From Mastigias papua (Eukaryota; Cnidaria; Scyphozoa; Rhizostomeae; Mastigiidae), in assembly GCA_964019165.1 (NCBI GenBank), contig OZ025272.1, forward strand, positions 14,569,593-14,633,592: a stretch of DNA of 64,000 bases, written 5' to 3'. Position 1 is the stretch's first letter, and each line of letters begins with the position of its first letter. This document shows, one piece after another, positions 35,328 to 48,609 of this stretch. Below the pieces are notes generated by a model that was not told the DNA's origin, searched no databases, and saw nothing but the letters and a program-made list of their open reading frames with translations. The position numbers were made by a program, and so were the translations under genes.

Positions 35328-37176
35328 TGTATTGTGTAGTTTATGCATTTCACTGTTGAGTTTCTCTTTGTAGACTATTTGATTCACTTACGCAATTTTT
35401 TCTGTAAGAAACAAACTTTCTGCTCTCAGCCTAGATGTGTCTTAATAGCTTGTTACGTCCAGCCTGAGAGATTTCTTACATGTTTCTTAATATTCTTTGA
35501 AAACAAATCGGGAAGTTATTATTTCAATTGATTTCATGAAATTAACTTTTACTGTTACAGTATGAGCAAAGTAAATTATCATTAAAGATGAGTTTGCTTC
35601 CAGTTTAATAAAAGGCCTGCCTTTGTCTGTCTATTAGATGTTACGTGGTATTCGCCTGATTTGATTCTCGTGCTTCTTGAATACTTGTTTCTTATATACA
35701 AAGCGTGTGTGTTCGTTTTCTTTTAGAGACTCACTGTAGTATTTGCTTTGATTGAATGACAGTTCTTTTGTATTTTTACTGCCTCGATAAATTGGCCGTG
35801 CTCTGCACAATTACCAATATTGAGCTTCACTTGAAGACGTCGAATTTTTGTAAACCAATATATACTTTGTATCTAGTTTTAGGACAAATATGATTTCTTA
35901 CTTGTGAGCATTTTTGATTGAAGTTAATCTCTGAATGGCCCTGATTAAAGTCAAGTATCAAAATCTTAACGTTACTCTGACACATGAACTGTAGATAACG
36001 TGATATGTTTACCAGAAAGCGTCTAGAGGAAGTATTATGCCAACGTTTATAGTGGGTAGTTGGGATGATAATGGTTCGTTGAGAAACCACCATGAATAAT
36101 GCGCTCATAACGAGAATAGTACAGTACAGTAAAATACAGTGCAGTACAATATACTGCAGAGCTGTTCATTGTGTTCTACGTCAATTAGTAAGTGAAGAAC
36201 AGTATAGTACAACGCACAATACACGTTTTTTTATAAGGCTGAAGCACTGTCGTTAAATGTGTTTTTGGACAACGATGCACACGCTTTCCAATGAAGTATT
36301 GATATTAGCCTGCCGAAAATAGTTGCTGTGTTAACATGGTGTGCTAAGACTTTTGGCAAGGATGGTACATCTGTATGAACGTAAATCTTTCGTCTTAATT
36401 TTGGAAAAATTAAGAACAGCCAGCCTAAACCTAAAATTTACTGGTTCTTGTAAGTGTGTATATTGTCTTGTTTGTAATGAAAATTATCTGTCATTATTTA
36501 TAGGTATCGTGCTGTGAAGAATGCTGGTCGAAATAGACTATCTATCAAGCAAGCTTTCATAATGATTGCTATGATTTGGGTGTGGTCACTAGCCATTGGC
36601 ATGATGCCTATCTTTGGATGGAGTTCGTATTCCTGGGCTCCAGGATCAAGCGTGTGCAAATTCTCCTTTACAGAGGAGAAAGGTTTTGTTGTCTTGCTCA
36701 TTTTATCATGTTTTCTTCTCCCTGTTACCACTATGCTTTTCTGCTACGCAAGTGTCTTCGTCGTGTTGCGCCGGCACCACAAACAGCTGAGCAAGTGGAA
36801 GGAGACGCCAATGACAGTGAGCAAGAAAGCGCAGGCAAGAAGCATGCAACGCGAAGGCCGTGCGACACTGATTGTCTTCATTATATTATCAGTGTTCTGT
36901 TTGTGCTGGGTACCTTATGTGATTATCAATGCAGTGAAATTGATAAATCCGAATGCTGTCATCTCCTCTGGGGCCTACCTGTTTGCCAGTTGGTCAACAA
37001 CAGCACATGCAGCCGCAAATCCTATTGTTTACATCATATGGAACAAGAAGTTCAGGATTCAAGTCGCTCATATTCTTCCATTTGCCAGGTGTTGTTTGGC
37101 AAAAATCGGCCCATTAGACGAAGAGCGTAGCGAATATCCCCAGACAAGAACAGTGCGTGTTGTTGCAAAAGCCTGA
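34338..37176 (+). CDS. class A (rhodopsin-family) G-protein-coupled receptor, two exons
   Basis: Exons 34338-34726 and 36504-37176 encode 353 residues. The phase-2 intron splits the Arg codon of DRY (…SVD-R-YRAV), a recurrent intron site in class A receptors. Visible landmarks: glycosylation sites NYT and NST at the N-terminus, GN in TM1, LAIIDLL with the TM2 Asp, Cys at the start of TM3 paired with Cys in VCKF of loop 2, FCLCWVP in TM6, NPIVY in TM7, then helix 8 with a palmitoylation-type CC. TM3 position 3.32 is Thr, not Asp, so a typical monoamine receptor is unlikely. Position 7.43 is Thr, not Lys, so it is not an opsin. The ligand is unknown. Confidence 0.92.
35237..35324. repeat. (TG)n microsatellite in the GPCR intron
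   Basis: 88 bp of uninterrupted TG, potentially Z-forming, inside the single intron. Confidence 0.95.
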
Positions 37177-39453
37177 GTTTAGTGGTGTCCCAGCTCGATC
37201 TTCAACCTATAAATGTATTGTTCAAAATTCGTTTCAGAAATATCAGCCTTAAGTCTATCAAGTCAAAGCTAGACTTCGATGGTTATACTTCTTTCTCACC
37301 GATATGGAGGACACTCGGAACATGTTAAATCATTTAGGTTTATATAAGCTACCAGGAGAATTTTGAGTTACGTGTAGGCGGGATTTCTCCATTTTATGAA
37401 TGTTAAAATAGAAATACTATTTTTCTGATTGGGGTTTATTGTACTATTCAGGTATACACAGATTGGCAAAATCATTACTGTTGCTAAACTAGTGTTTCAC
37501 AGTGATATTTTTCATGGCAACTTGCTTCGCAAGGGTGAATGAACGGATTGCAAAGCGGTTTGGTTTGGGGGTGTTACTCGTAGCAACGATTTTTGTAACT
37601 GCCAATGATCCCAACAACTTCCAGCGAGTAACGCCACTTTCAGTGATAGTTTAAACTGTCTATATATGTGATAGTATTCAGTACGAATTTGGCTTTTAAA
37701 CAGATGTTTTTTACAGTTATTACTAGTTTACTCAATTGAAGATAACAGTTTATGAGTAAAAATTAATTGAGCACAAGATGTTATCTTGCACTCATATTAT
37801 ATAATCTCACACTGGAGACAACATTCCTCATGAAATTTCGTTAACAGTAAGAGATGTTGGAATACCTCTCAAAAGTACCTCTCAAATTGAGCCTCGATAA
37901 TACAGTAGACCACGTTCTACTAGAAGATACGCCTCTTGAATACTGAGCTATTAGGTTTAGAATTCAAACTATTTAATATCTAGAAGATGAGTCGCAGTCT
38001 TGACTTTATGACTCGCTGATCCTTCTTGGAAATGTTATCTAACGAGTTCACTATAGTTAACTAACACAAAGTTGCGTTGAACAGTCTCACGGTGTGTACT
38101 CAGAGGATCTGAGGTTATACAGGGTTAGCTTAAAAAAGAGTGGAGAAAGATTATACTAATTCCAAACGCATTTTTGGAGTTTCCTTTCAATATGGTGTTA
38201 TAGAAGGAGTTAAGCAAAAGTCTGTGGATCTCTTCGCTGAAAATCTTGATGTAAGCAGTCTAGATAGAGACATCACTGAGAGAATAGAGACATTTATCTT
38301 CCAAAATCAAATATTGCATAGCAGGATGTTTCTCATGCAACTACTAAATAAGACATGCATTTCATTTCGAAACTTTCATTTTTAATAATTCCCACATGAA
38401 ACAGGCACAGTTCAATTATAATGTATTACTGTAGGTTTTCAATTAAGCTACCGATGAACTAATCACGTTGCACATTTATAGATGTACAATAACTTGTATT
38501 CTGCTCATACAGTAAACATATGATGTCCAAACATCTATTATATTTGCATAGCCTGCTAATCGCAATAGGCAAAACTCAAATTCAAAACAAACAAGAAGCC
38601 AATGAAATCGTAACACATGCTAAAACACTTAATTCCAAACTGCCAGCTCGATATTTCCTCAAGGGATAGTAAGTATCAACCTTTACTTTCCAAGAGTGTT
38701 TGGCCTTAATTCCCCTGGGAAGTACACGACTCCTGCGCCTACAAGAACTTCTTTTAGACCAGTGTCTAGCATATTTTCAATCGACTGAAGAGACCCTAGT
38801 CTTATGGGCTTGGCAGGATCCTACCGTAGGACATCTTAGGACAGAATGCAGTTTGAGTACTGACAATTTGGTAGCTGAGTCTGGTTGGCATATTAAATAA
38901 AAGAGATTGATATGGACGTATGGGTAAGCTCGCCTATTTCTCTTGTTATCCTAAACAAACACGCTGCTTCACCTCGTGCTTCACTGTGGGCCATATATCA
39001 AATGGTCGTCTAGATAGTTTCTTTGCAAATTGCCAGACAGGAACTGGTAGTCTCATCTGAAATTAAGTCGGCAAATCCAGCAAGTAACAAAACGCTAAGA
39101 AACAAATGGAATGTACGCATTTTCTCGCAAAAGTCACATGCTTAAACTAATTGCTATGCTTTCAAGCAGACTGTTTATTCAAAGAGAAGAGCCAGGAATG
39201 AAGGTGGAAGTTACAAGGGAAAACTTCTGGCAACCTTAATAACAGTACGAAATTCAAAACCTAAGGAGGAATGACAAAGCAAGAAAGATTAGAAAAATCC
39301 CTAAAACTGCAAATATATTACCAATAGAATGACCTTTTAGTATACTGTAAATATTTAAAATCTATCAGATCTGTCACAGAAATATATATAGCAATTGCAA
39401 ATTCAGCATTTGACTTACATTTTTGGCTCTATCTGCGTGCGATTCATAAGAGA
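37177..39453. other. intergenic, no supported gene
   Basis: Convergent spacer between the GPCR (+) and the aminotransferase (-). A short inverted repeat (GGTGTTACTCG ... CGAGTAACGCC) at about 37567-37632 may be a mini-MITE. Confidence 0.45.
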
Positions 39454-42400
39454 TTAAGAGTAAGTCTCTAAGAACTTCACATGAAAAGCTTTGAATCTTT
39501 CAAGGAACGATTTGATTTGCTCCACAGGTGGAAGAATGGTCATCCTGTGAAAATAAATGCTCATGAAAAGATGAGGAGTAATATGGAAATTGATGTGGCA
39601 ATGTCTTGAAGATTTCAGTGCAGCAGGTAAAAATAAGTTACAATTCCTTTGCTGTCTGTCGTAAAAAGACTCAAGACACAGTGGTGGCTTCAGGGGGCAA
39701 GAGGGGAGAAAGAGGGGAGAAAGAGGGGCAAGAGGGGAGAAAGAGGGGCAAGAGGGGAGACAGAGGGGGCAAGAGGGACTGAGTGCATGAGGTAAATTAG
39801 TTGGAATTTTAGCATGTATTGGGACAATTCTCTCATATACAGAAGTCAACTGTTCAACCAAGGCAACTATTCAAAGGCTGTAAAAAAGTTTATTTAGGCA
39901 CAAATACATAATACATTTATACACTGCATGTATACACAAGCTACCTGAAGTGAAAAGTTCCTTCTTGCTGTCCAAATCCACTCCCGGGGACAACACACAG
40001 GCCTGCTTCAAGCAACAAGTTCTTGCAATAGAAGAAGTCTGGTTTTTCACCAATTGACTAAAACAGAAAAAACAGAATTTCTTGACTATTCTAATATGCA
40101 GATAATTTAAATGCTTTTTGAAAGGAGGCAGTACCTGAATAAAAATTTAATATTACAATACACAGAAAGAAAGTCCTCATCAAGATGAAAGAACTTTCTG
40201 CTCTGAATGTATAAACATATATGGCCCTCTCAATGCATAAAGTATTTTGATGTTAGAAATCTGCCATGAAGTAAGGTCTCTATGTGGCCAGAGTATGTAC
40301 TTACCATTTGTCTTTTATGAGGTCTGCTCCCAGGTGCTTAATAGGAGAGTCTAAATAATTCAGGGGGTGACAATTTTCATTACAATCCAATAAGTGGGGG
40401 TTTTATCATACAGGGGAGCTTTGAGGTTTCCCAATTTGATACTAGTTCTGGTATTCAATAGGAATTATGGATACTTATAATCGCAACACATGTAACAGTT
40501 TTGAAATGGTGAAAGACTTGGGTTTGTATGAATGTTTCCATTAATGAAATTGGCTGCTTTGAATGGCATTGGAGATAACTGCAAAAGTAAACAATGGGGG
40601 TCTACATAAGGTCTGTCTGTCAGAAAAACTCACAGGAATTATTATGAACACTCCTTATTTATTAATCATTGCAAAGTAAGTTGAAAGTCAGATAGTTGGA
40701 ATTGATGCTTCATAATACAACCCAATAAGCTCTGGTTGACTATTAATTGTCAGAGATCAGCCTCAGGAGAAACTAAATTTGTAAACAACACAAATATTGA
40801 AGTATGACCCGGAAAGCACAGCTTTAGTATAAATTTAAGAAGCAAAGCAACAAGAGAGCTTTTAGGGGTCAACAAAAATGGAAAGCACTAAATGGTCTAG
40901 TCAGTAACAACAATGGATGTGCCAATGATAATTTAAAATTTCATGAACTTGGTTATTTTTTCCACTTCATCCTGTGATACTACTTGTTGTTGCTTTCATT
41001 TATAAACACAAATATTGCATAAAGTTGCTAGTATGATAATTATTAAACAATAATTTCTATCTGCAAAATGCTAACTTGGTATCACTGCAGAGTAGCAGCA
41101 ATTTGTGAAATCCACTGATATCTATTCACAAATCTAAAAGGAATACAAAAACAAATTCTTACCTCTGCCTTCTCAATAGCTTTCTTTGGAAGATTAATTC
41201 TAGGGAAAGCATACATTGCACCCATAACTTCATTACAGGAAACACCTTCTATGGAATTGAGTATTTCATAAACCATCTTGCCACGTGTTTTTAATGACTC
41301 TAAAACACCAGTCTTTTCCTGTATGAAAAGAGTTATAAAGCATAGAACTCTCAGAAGTGAAATTGATCAATAGCAAAGACTAGGAGCTGCGCAGCCTTAA
41401 TGCTTGGCACACACAAAAGCACAGATAAAGTCAATGCCATCATAAATAGTAGAGGTTTAGAAGTCCCTTGATTGTCACCTAATGGCTGACTAGCTCACTG
41501 ACAAAGTATGTGGTAGACTGACTGAATAAAAAGTCATAGGCTACAAATTTGACTGAGTACAAAGGGGGCAAGAAATGTGGGGTAAAAGAGCTAGCAAAAA
41601 TGGAGTAACTTCACCAAACAAGTGGAGAACTGCAAAAACTACATCACTAGACATTCTGGTAGAAAAATTCCTACCTAAAGTTTAAATTATGCTTTGCAAT
41701 ATCAACACATTGCAAAACTATGGTTTATGGTTTATAAAGGATATTTTTCAAGATATTACTACCATTATGGGGTTGACTTCATAGGTGGCTATGTGAGTCT
41801 TGAAATTTTAATAACACTTCTGTTAAAAATCCTAAGAAAAGTTAATAGAGTGTTTGCCAACCACTGTGCCATGACACCTAAATGTGGCATGAGAGATCAC
41901 CAGTTATGGCATAACAATGTACCATTTCACCTGATTGGTTGAAGAAATTATTTAATGGAAGCAATGTTTCTGTACATCTATTTATGTCAGCAAAGCAGAG
42001 ACAGGAAGAAGCAATGTGCTAACACTAGGTGGAACGATTTTTAAATCAGCCTGTGTATCTACCTCCTGCTTCTAAAACAGCTCACAAATTTGTGATTCTT
42101 TGGGTGAGACATTGTTTGGGATGGTCTGCCATGTAAGTATTTTAATGTAAAATATAAGGCATGCATTAAAAGGTTGGGAAATGCTGCATTATTGTACCTG
42201 TATCTTACCAATACTTTGCAAGATGAATGGCCATGTCAGTATTGTTTAGTAACTAGGAGGGTATTTGCAAAACAAATGGAAATCAAGTAAAGAAATTGGT
42301 ACCAGACTCGAAGTAATGTCACAAAGATAAGAATATAACTATAGCACAAAAAAGCGGGAACATTGCTTTAGATATAGTGAAGTTCTGTAGTACCAACAGA

Positions 42401-45400
42401 CTTTTCACATAAGAATATAAATGCCAGGTTGTAAGTGGTTTCATAAAGATGAAGACATACATGCATAAATAGCTCATAAGACTCATCCCCAGGTTTTGGT
42501 GGATTTGTAATGCAATCAACGACAATCTGACCAACAGTATTTGAACACAACTGGGCTGATTGCAACTTCTTCAATTCTATCATAACCTCATTCTGAAGTC
42601 CAACAACTTCAACATATCCACCTCTTAGACCACATCTAAGAAAAAGGGTGCATATAATAGCCAAAAGTCTTCATAAAGGTGAGCTGAAAAAGGTGATAGT
42701 ATTATGGTAAGAAAACACTAAGCTTTTTTGCATTTTGACAACAGGAATTTATCAGAAATAGACAAAATTCAGAGATAAAAGCTGCTACTTTTAAGTACAT
42801 ATACATAATCTTCAATTCAACCTCAGCTTCATAAATATAAACTGATTTGCTAGAAAGCCAGAAAGCATGTGAACAATAAACATAAACTTACTCTCCCATG
42901 TAGCCTTTGGAAACTGAATGAAATGATGCCATCTCAAATTCACTACCTTTCGAGCCCATGTCTCGCAGAACTTTCTTGAAGGAATGGAACTTTTCAGTGC
43001 CATAAATATTATCTTGATACACCTCATCTGCTAGCAAGAACAGGTTCTCTTCCATGCAAAATTCTATGATCTCTTTTATATTATTGTATGGCAAGACTTG
43101 ACCTGTTGGGTTACCAGGGTTGATCACACAAAGAACCTTTGGTCTACAGTGCTGTTTTGCTTCTTCCAAGCTCCTCTTAAGTTCAGATATGTCAAGTTTC
43201 CAGTTTTCACTTTCATTAAGATAGTAGCCAATCTTGTAAAAGAGAGCAAAGCGTGGATTACATCTCTGAGATAATAGCCTGTTATTGCACATTCATACCC
43301 TATTGCCAAGGAATGGATAGATGGTGATTTCTCAGGGGCAGATTGTGGATGATTTTTGAGGGGGTGTGGAAGGAAAGTTTTCAGTGCAGGCCATGCAATG
43401 AGACGCGCACGATCGCGCACGAGCGCGCAGGCACGCGCCCAGCTCAGTTCACGTGCTCGATTTGTCGCTCGCGCCAACTTTATGAAAAATATACATCCAA
43501 GTACTAAGGAAGGCTCTAGCAATTGATTGCTTAGCGCGCGCAAACGATCCCACGCGCACAATTGGCAGCGCGCGTCTAATTTACTCATTGAAAAGCCTGC
43601 AGTGCCATACCTTTCCTAGTACTGTGGAGTTTCTATATAAATAGGGAGGTCTGTTTCTACAGTTAAGAAACAACATTTTAATGCTTACTAATATAAATGA
43701 ATAAACTATAAACTTTTCTCCATATATTTACAATATGTGCATATTGACAGACCTGAAAAAAATCTTGTAAGCTGGAATACCAAGTTCTGTCTGGTCTAGT
43801 CATTAAAAGCTGGAATACCAAGCCAGCATACCCTCCTACCCAATGGGTTAGGAATTTACTGACTACAAGTACATTGTTGTGGAGGGGGTATGTAACCATC
43901 CTTGCATATAAATCTGGGTAAATCCAACCTACTCAAGGTATATTGCAAATCACAACTTCCTTGGAAAGTATCATATAAAACTCTGAAACCAATATGGCAT
44001 CATGTTGCTTAGTCCAACCTGACAAAAATTGAAAGGAAATATGTATGCAGGCCTTGCTCAGAAAGGTAATTGATCAAGCATGGGCATCTAAAGTGCACCT
44101 AAAGATATGCATGGAGCATGATTTATTGAGCTTCAAATACTTTAGGTCATAAGTATGCAATCTTAGAAGGGGTGCAAAAGAGAATCCCTAAATTATTCAA
44201 GCTGCTAATTTTTATAGCACCCTTGTTTTGCTCAAGGCAAGGCCTGCGTATGTTTCATTTTTCATCAGTCTATTCCATATGCAGCACAAATGCAACTAAA
44301 CACAATGACAATAAATATATATCATAATAACAAAAACATTTTGATCCAAAAATCAGACTAGAGAGACAAAAACTACACAAAAATGATTACCTGATGCATG
44401 CCATATTCAGAGATAGTTGCAGAATACAAAGGGTATTGAGGTATTGGAATCATAACACCAGCAATGTCTTTATTTGAGATAAAACATTGCAGTAAAAGCT
44501 ATGGATACAGTAATGTGGATTAATATTGAGAATAAAGGTGTCACAGTAACTGGAGATTGCAATGGTCAAGATTAAGAAAAAATAAATTTCTAGCCAATTA
44601 CAAAAAAGAAACATAGGATTCTGTAAAGCTCAAAAAATAAATAATATCAGGTATATACATACCCAAAAGCCATAAAATAATTTCTATTCATAAATCAAGG
44701 GATCATACAAGGAATTGAAAATGCCTTGAGCAGCTAACTAGCAAAGGTTTACTTACGTTTATTAGGCTCATAAAATTTGGATATTTTAAGGTTGGCATTA
44801 GAGGTCTGATCTAAACTCAGTGCATTAGATTTCAGAAACATGATAATGTACAAACTATATTTAATAGAATTCTAACTTAATTAACATCAAGGTAGATGCT
44901 TTTCTAAACTGCACAAGGTTTTATGGTGGGTATCTATACAACTGTTAACTGACAATGCTCATACAGAAAAACAAAGCCAATTCCACTAGCAAACAACATT
45001 GACTGAACAAACCTGATATCTATATTCATGACAAAATAGACACTAAAAAGACCTTCCCCCATAAAAATATCTCCTCTAGAGAAATACCAAATCAAACCAT
45101 ACATCACATAGGATGCACTACATCTAAAAGGTGTTTGGAGAAAGTCAAATAAATTGCAATAATCTTCTTATAAACCTACCTTTACAGAAGTACTGGCACC
45201 ATTTGTAAGGAAAATTGTATTCTTATCTGCAGGATAGCCATCTCTCTTCTCAATATATGAGGCCACACTTTCTCTCACAAATTCAATCCCTTGAGATTCA
45301 CTATAGCACCCTAAGCTCATTTTGGTACCTTTCAGTATTCTCCTTGCTCTCTCATTGATATCTCTTGGGAAAACTCCTTGCTCTATTAGGTCTGGACATA

Positions 45401-48400
45401 AGCATGCTGACAACACCTTGAGAGAATAATATTGATGTAGAAATGCAAAGTACAATGAAATGAAAAACTAGAATAGGAATTAGTCCATATTAGAAATGCA
45501 AATTTATCAAAGCCAGAAACTATCACGAGGAGACAGCTATATAAGAAGTAAGCAAATTTCCATCCTGGTTATTTGCAATTCTGCACAGATTAAATGGTAG
45601 CAAATGAATACAGTAAACCTACGCTGCAATAAAGAAATATCTGCATGTGACTCAACAACCAACAATTAAATCACTAGCTAACTAGCTAGAATCTGATGGA
45701 CTCAGAAGACCAGAACCATGGCAAAGAGAGCAATCACTGCTTCCTTGAAAATCACTTTGATACATCTATGGAATATGGCATAGTCCAGTCAGCTGCTACA
45801 AAAACAGCTGGGATTATTCCACTAATAAAATGCTTTGACTCATACTTGAGGCATCCTCATTTAGTAAGGAAGTGTTTAACCTCATGTGGACCCAACCTCA
45901 TATGGCAGCAGGAGTAATGTAAATGATGTGTTGCTGGCAAAGATGTACTTAGATGATTTTGCTTATGGGGGGTGTCCAGAAAAAGTGACTAACTGTTTCA
46001 TTTTTGACCAACTGTATATTCTAGAACACAAGGAACACATGATAGTAGTTGCAAGCAACAGCAAGTCATATCCTGAGAAATGAATTGATTATGATCAACC
46101 ATAGCCAATAGACTAAATAAATTACAGGCTAAAATCGGGTCAAAATTCCTAATGCATGCTAAATTCCCTGCTACATGAGTAACTCCCTTATGGTTTTTTA
46201 GACATTGGGGGCCTAATGCCCCCGCATATCTTAGTTGGCACAGCTCTGGTTATTGGTTTTGGCCAATAGGAAACCACTGTTCAGTTTAAGAGTGCATAGA
46301 AGAACTACAATGGAACTGGAACCATTGTGAATCCTACATTCAAAGGAAATGATGTGGCAGCACTATTTGCTAAGGTCAAGTGACTTTTTCAATAGGCATG
46401 GAAATCTTTGCTCCCTGTTCAGCCCAAGGTTCAACATCTAAATAAGATCAGGTAACAGTCAAGTGAAATTTCCATCTAACTTCTTTAATTATTGAGATAA
46501 TACACACCTGCCTAATGAAAGTGATAGGTTTTTGTCCAACAGCATGGCAGTCACCAATGTTTGCCTTCACAACATTTTCAAAAGGCTTCTTTACACCCTG
46601 CAACATGACATTATGTTCTGAGTACAATCTACATGTCATAAAAATACTGGAAAATATCAACATATAAATGAATATTTTATAAAAGTTTGGCCAGGGTAAG
46701 TGTAACTGAAATGTGAAGCTTACAAACCAAAAACAAGCTAGCAACATTTACCCAAAATATTTATCTTATCACAATGGACTACTATGTCTTGAAAAGCCTA
46801 ACTGGTGAAAAGGAAATTTTTAAACAAAAACTCTGCTGAACTGAATTTGAACAATGCTCTCTGAGAGCTATCTCAAAAGTATCAAGAATTCACACTTTTT
46901 TTAGAAGGAACCTAGCTCAAGGCCTAGTTCCTTATTTCTGGGGCTCCAATAGTCAAATTGTAGTACTAAAAGTTCCTTAATAGTTCCCTAATTTTCACTT
47001 AACATTTAGTGCCATACATATGGTAAAGACACAAGCAAACATTGAAGTTCTGAATTTTGCCTTTAGTTCTGGCTATAACTTTTAAGACCACTGAAAAATT
47101 AAACACTTGACACAAGCATAGCAAACAAACTATGTTGGTTTTGGCTGCAAATGAATGGAACTGGCTTTCTGATTCTTGATTGTTTGCTGTTATAAAAATT
47201 TTTCAAATTGAAAAGATCTTTAAGGAATTTTCCTGTAGTAGTACAAGTTCTTTAAATATTTTGGCATTCTACATGTACACGCATTTTTTTTATAAACAAT
47301 TTCAACTTGGGCTCAGTACTAAAAATTGCTTAGCTGGAAGGCAAATTTGAGTACTCAAAATTGCTTAGCAGTTGCTTAACTTTTTGTTCGTGTTTTTTGA
47401 AAATAGATTAGAAAAAGGTAAATATAGGGCTATATACATGTCAGAAGGCACGATAAATTAAAGATAAATAAAAAAATTAACGATAGATTTTGTTTGCACT
47501 TTTTATTCATGAACACCAACTCAACCAAATGTAATATTTCTAATCAAGATAATAGCTCTTTCCAAAGTTAGTTGGCGATCTGCCCAAAGCTCCATTCACA
47601 CATTTTTCAAATTGCTTAGCAGTCTTCAATCCAGTACTAAAATTGCTTAACTTTTTGCCTAGCCGAGTACTGCCTTGCTTATAAAGCAGTTGCTTATAAA
47701 AAAAATGCGTGTAGGTTCCTTACAAAGGGGTTCCTTATAAAAAAGCGTGTATCCTTTCTGGCTAGATATTTGGTGCAGATATTCTATGTGGATAAAAGGA
47801 ACTAAGGATCTTCCTCAAGTCTAGACCAATACTTAATCACTTATTGGCAATAATCACAAACTGAACCTGATGTCCACGGAACAACTTGCATACTGTTCAC
47901 CCATAAAACGGTAATCATTTATGTCAACAACAATATCAACTTGTGCTTGAAATTTACATAGTGTTCCCCATTCATTCACCATTCCACGAGTTAGTGGCCT
48001 CATATGTTCGACTGCCTTTCTTCCTATAAAAGAATATCGCTACCACTCGTGCACATGATTGCTTTGTTGTTTTGCATACTTATCACATGAGACAAGTTAC
48101 GCTCTAAGAACTTCAAATGGCGATTAATTGAATAGTACAGAGCATGGACATTAGGAGACGAGCGTCAAATGTATACGCATGGATGCAAGAATCCCACGTG
48201 TTATGTTGTGCAATACTACGGCATATAAATGACGAATATACTATTACTAAGCAATATAAATGATAAAATAACAGACATTTAGAGTACATAGGCAATAACT
48301 TCAACTCACCTGTTCCAACTCCTTTTCTAGTTCAGAGGCCAACTGGACGATTGGCCCCCTGACTGCATACTCGACATTTTTTATGTTAGGGTTGAGAGTA

Positions 48401-48609
48401 TCCAATGTTAGAAGCTTGCTACTCATGTTGAGTGTTGTTGATAAACCTCTTCCTGTCGACTTATTTCCCGTCCTAGTTGATACGCCCCTGTCATCCAATG
48501 GCGCGTATGATGATGTCTGCAAACAAACAGCTCTCCCAGTAGTACCTGACGAATTACTAATGACGTTCAGGCTTCGGTGGGCAAACTTATTACTATTACG
48601 CATGAACAT
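39454..48609 (-). CDS. GPT: alanine aminotransferase, complete, nine exons
   Basis: Exons (transcript order): 48609-48310, 46597-46508, 45416-45180, 44498-44391, 43232-42892, 42635-42461, 41318-41163, 40057-39945, 39544-39454. All have GT/AG borders and compatible phases, giving 536 residues. It is a fold-type I PLP enzyme that interconverts alanine plus 2-oxoglutarate and pyruvate plus glutamate. Landmarks: [10 protein letters not shown] (start of the conserved core), [20 protein letters not shown] (about 282-289), LADEVYQDN with the PLP-contacting Asp and Tyr (about 312-320), [10 protein letters not shown] with the Schiff-base Lys near 354, GFGQ and FHFRMTILPP with the substrate carboxylate Arg near 507. 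The first 61 residues are Ser/Arg/Thr-rich like a mitochondrial leader; Met62 (MSSKLLTLD) aligns with the cytosolic start. Confidence 0.95.
39680..39780. repeat. purine-only minisatellite in the aminotransferase's last intron
   Basis: Units of GAGGGGAGAAA and GAGGGGCAA alternate over about 100 bp on one strand, a polypurine tract with triplex-forming composition. Confidence 0.85.
43403..43575. repeat. CpG-dense GCGC cluster inside an aminotransferase intron
   Basis: ACGCGCACGATCGCGCACGA and similar alternating purine-pyrimidine words recur at both ends of a 170 bp segment (intron 4), in sharp contrast to the AT-rich intron. It could be a MITE with decayed termini. Confidence 0.6.
46891..47749. 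mobile_element. second copy of the CACGC MITE, interrupted by a nested relative
   Basis: It lies in intron 1 of the aminotransferase gene. The left end is decayed (CACACTTTTTTTAGAAGGAACC); the right end is GGTTCCTTATAAAAAAGCGTG followed by TA. The outer element has the TTCCTTA words of the 30016 copy. It is split at ...CTACATG-TA by a 434 bp insertion. Confidence 0.88.
47278..47711. mobile_element. nested MITE, TTGCTTA subfamily, with TA target duplication
   Basis: Termini CACGCATTTTTTTTATAA and its complement, flanked by TA on both sides (47276-47277 and 47712-47713). The uninterrupted copy at 30016 has CTACATGTAGGTTCC at the same place, so the empty site is known and TA is the duplicated target. 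The word TTGCTTA occurs about seven times inside, at places where the relative has TTCCTTA. Confidence 0.92.

Noticed and set aside
34338..37176. Opsin or monoamine receptor
   Set aside because: No Lys at 7.43 and no Asp at 3.32 when counted from the NPIVY and DRY anchors.
39454..39861. 135-residue ORF as a single gene
   Set aside because: Only the last 29 residues are real (aminotransferase exon 9); the rest reads through the purine minisatellite in the intron.
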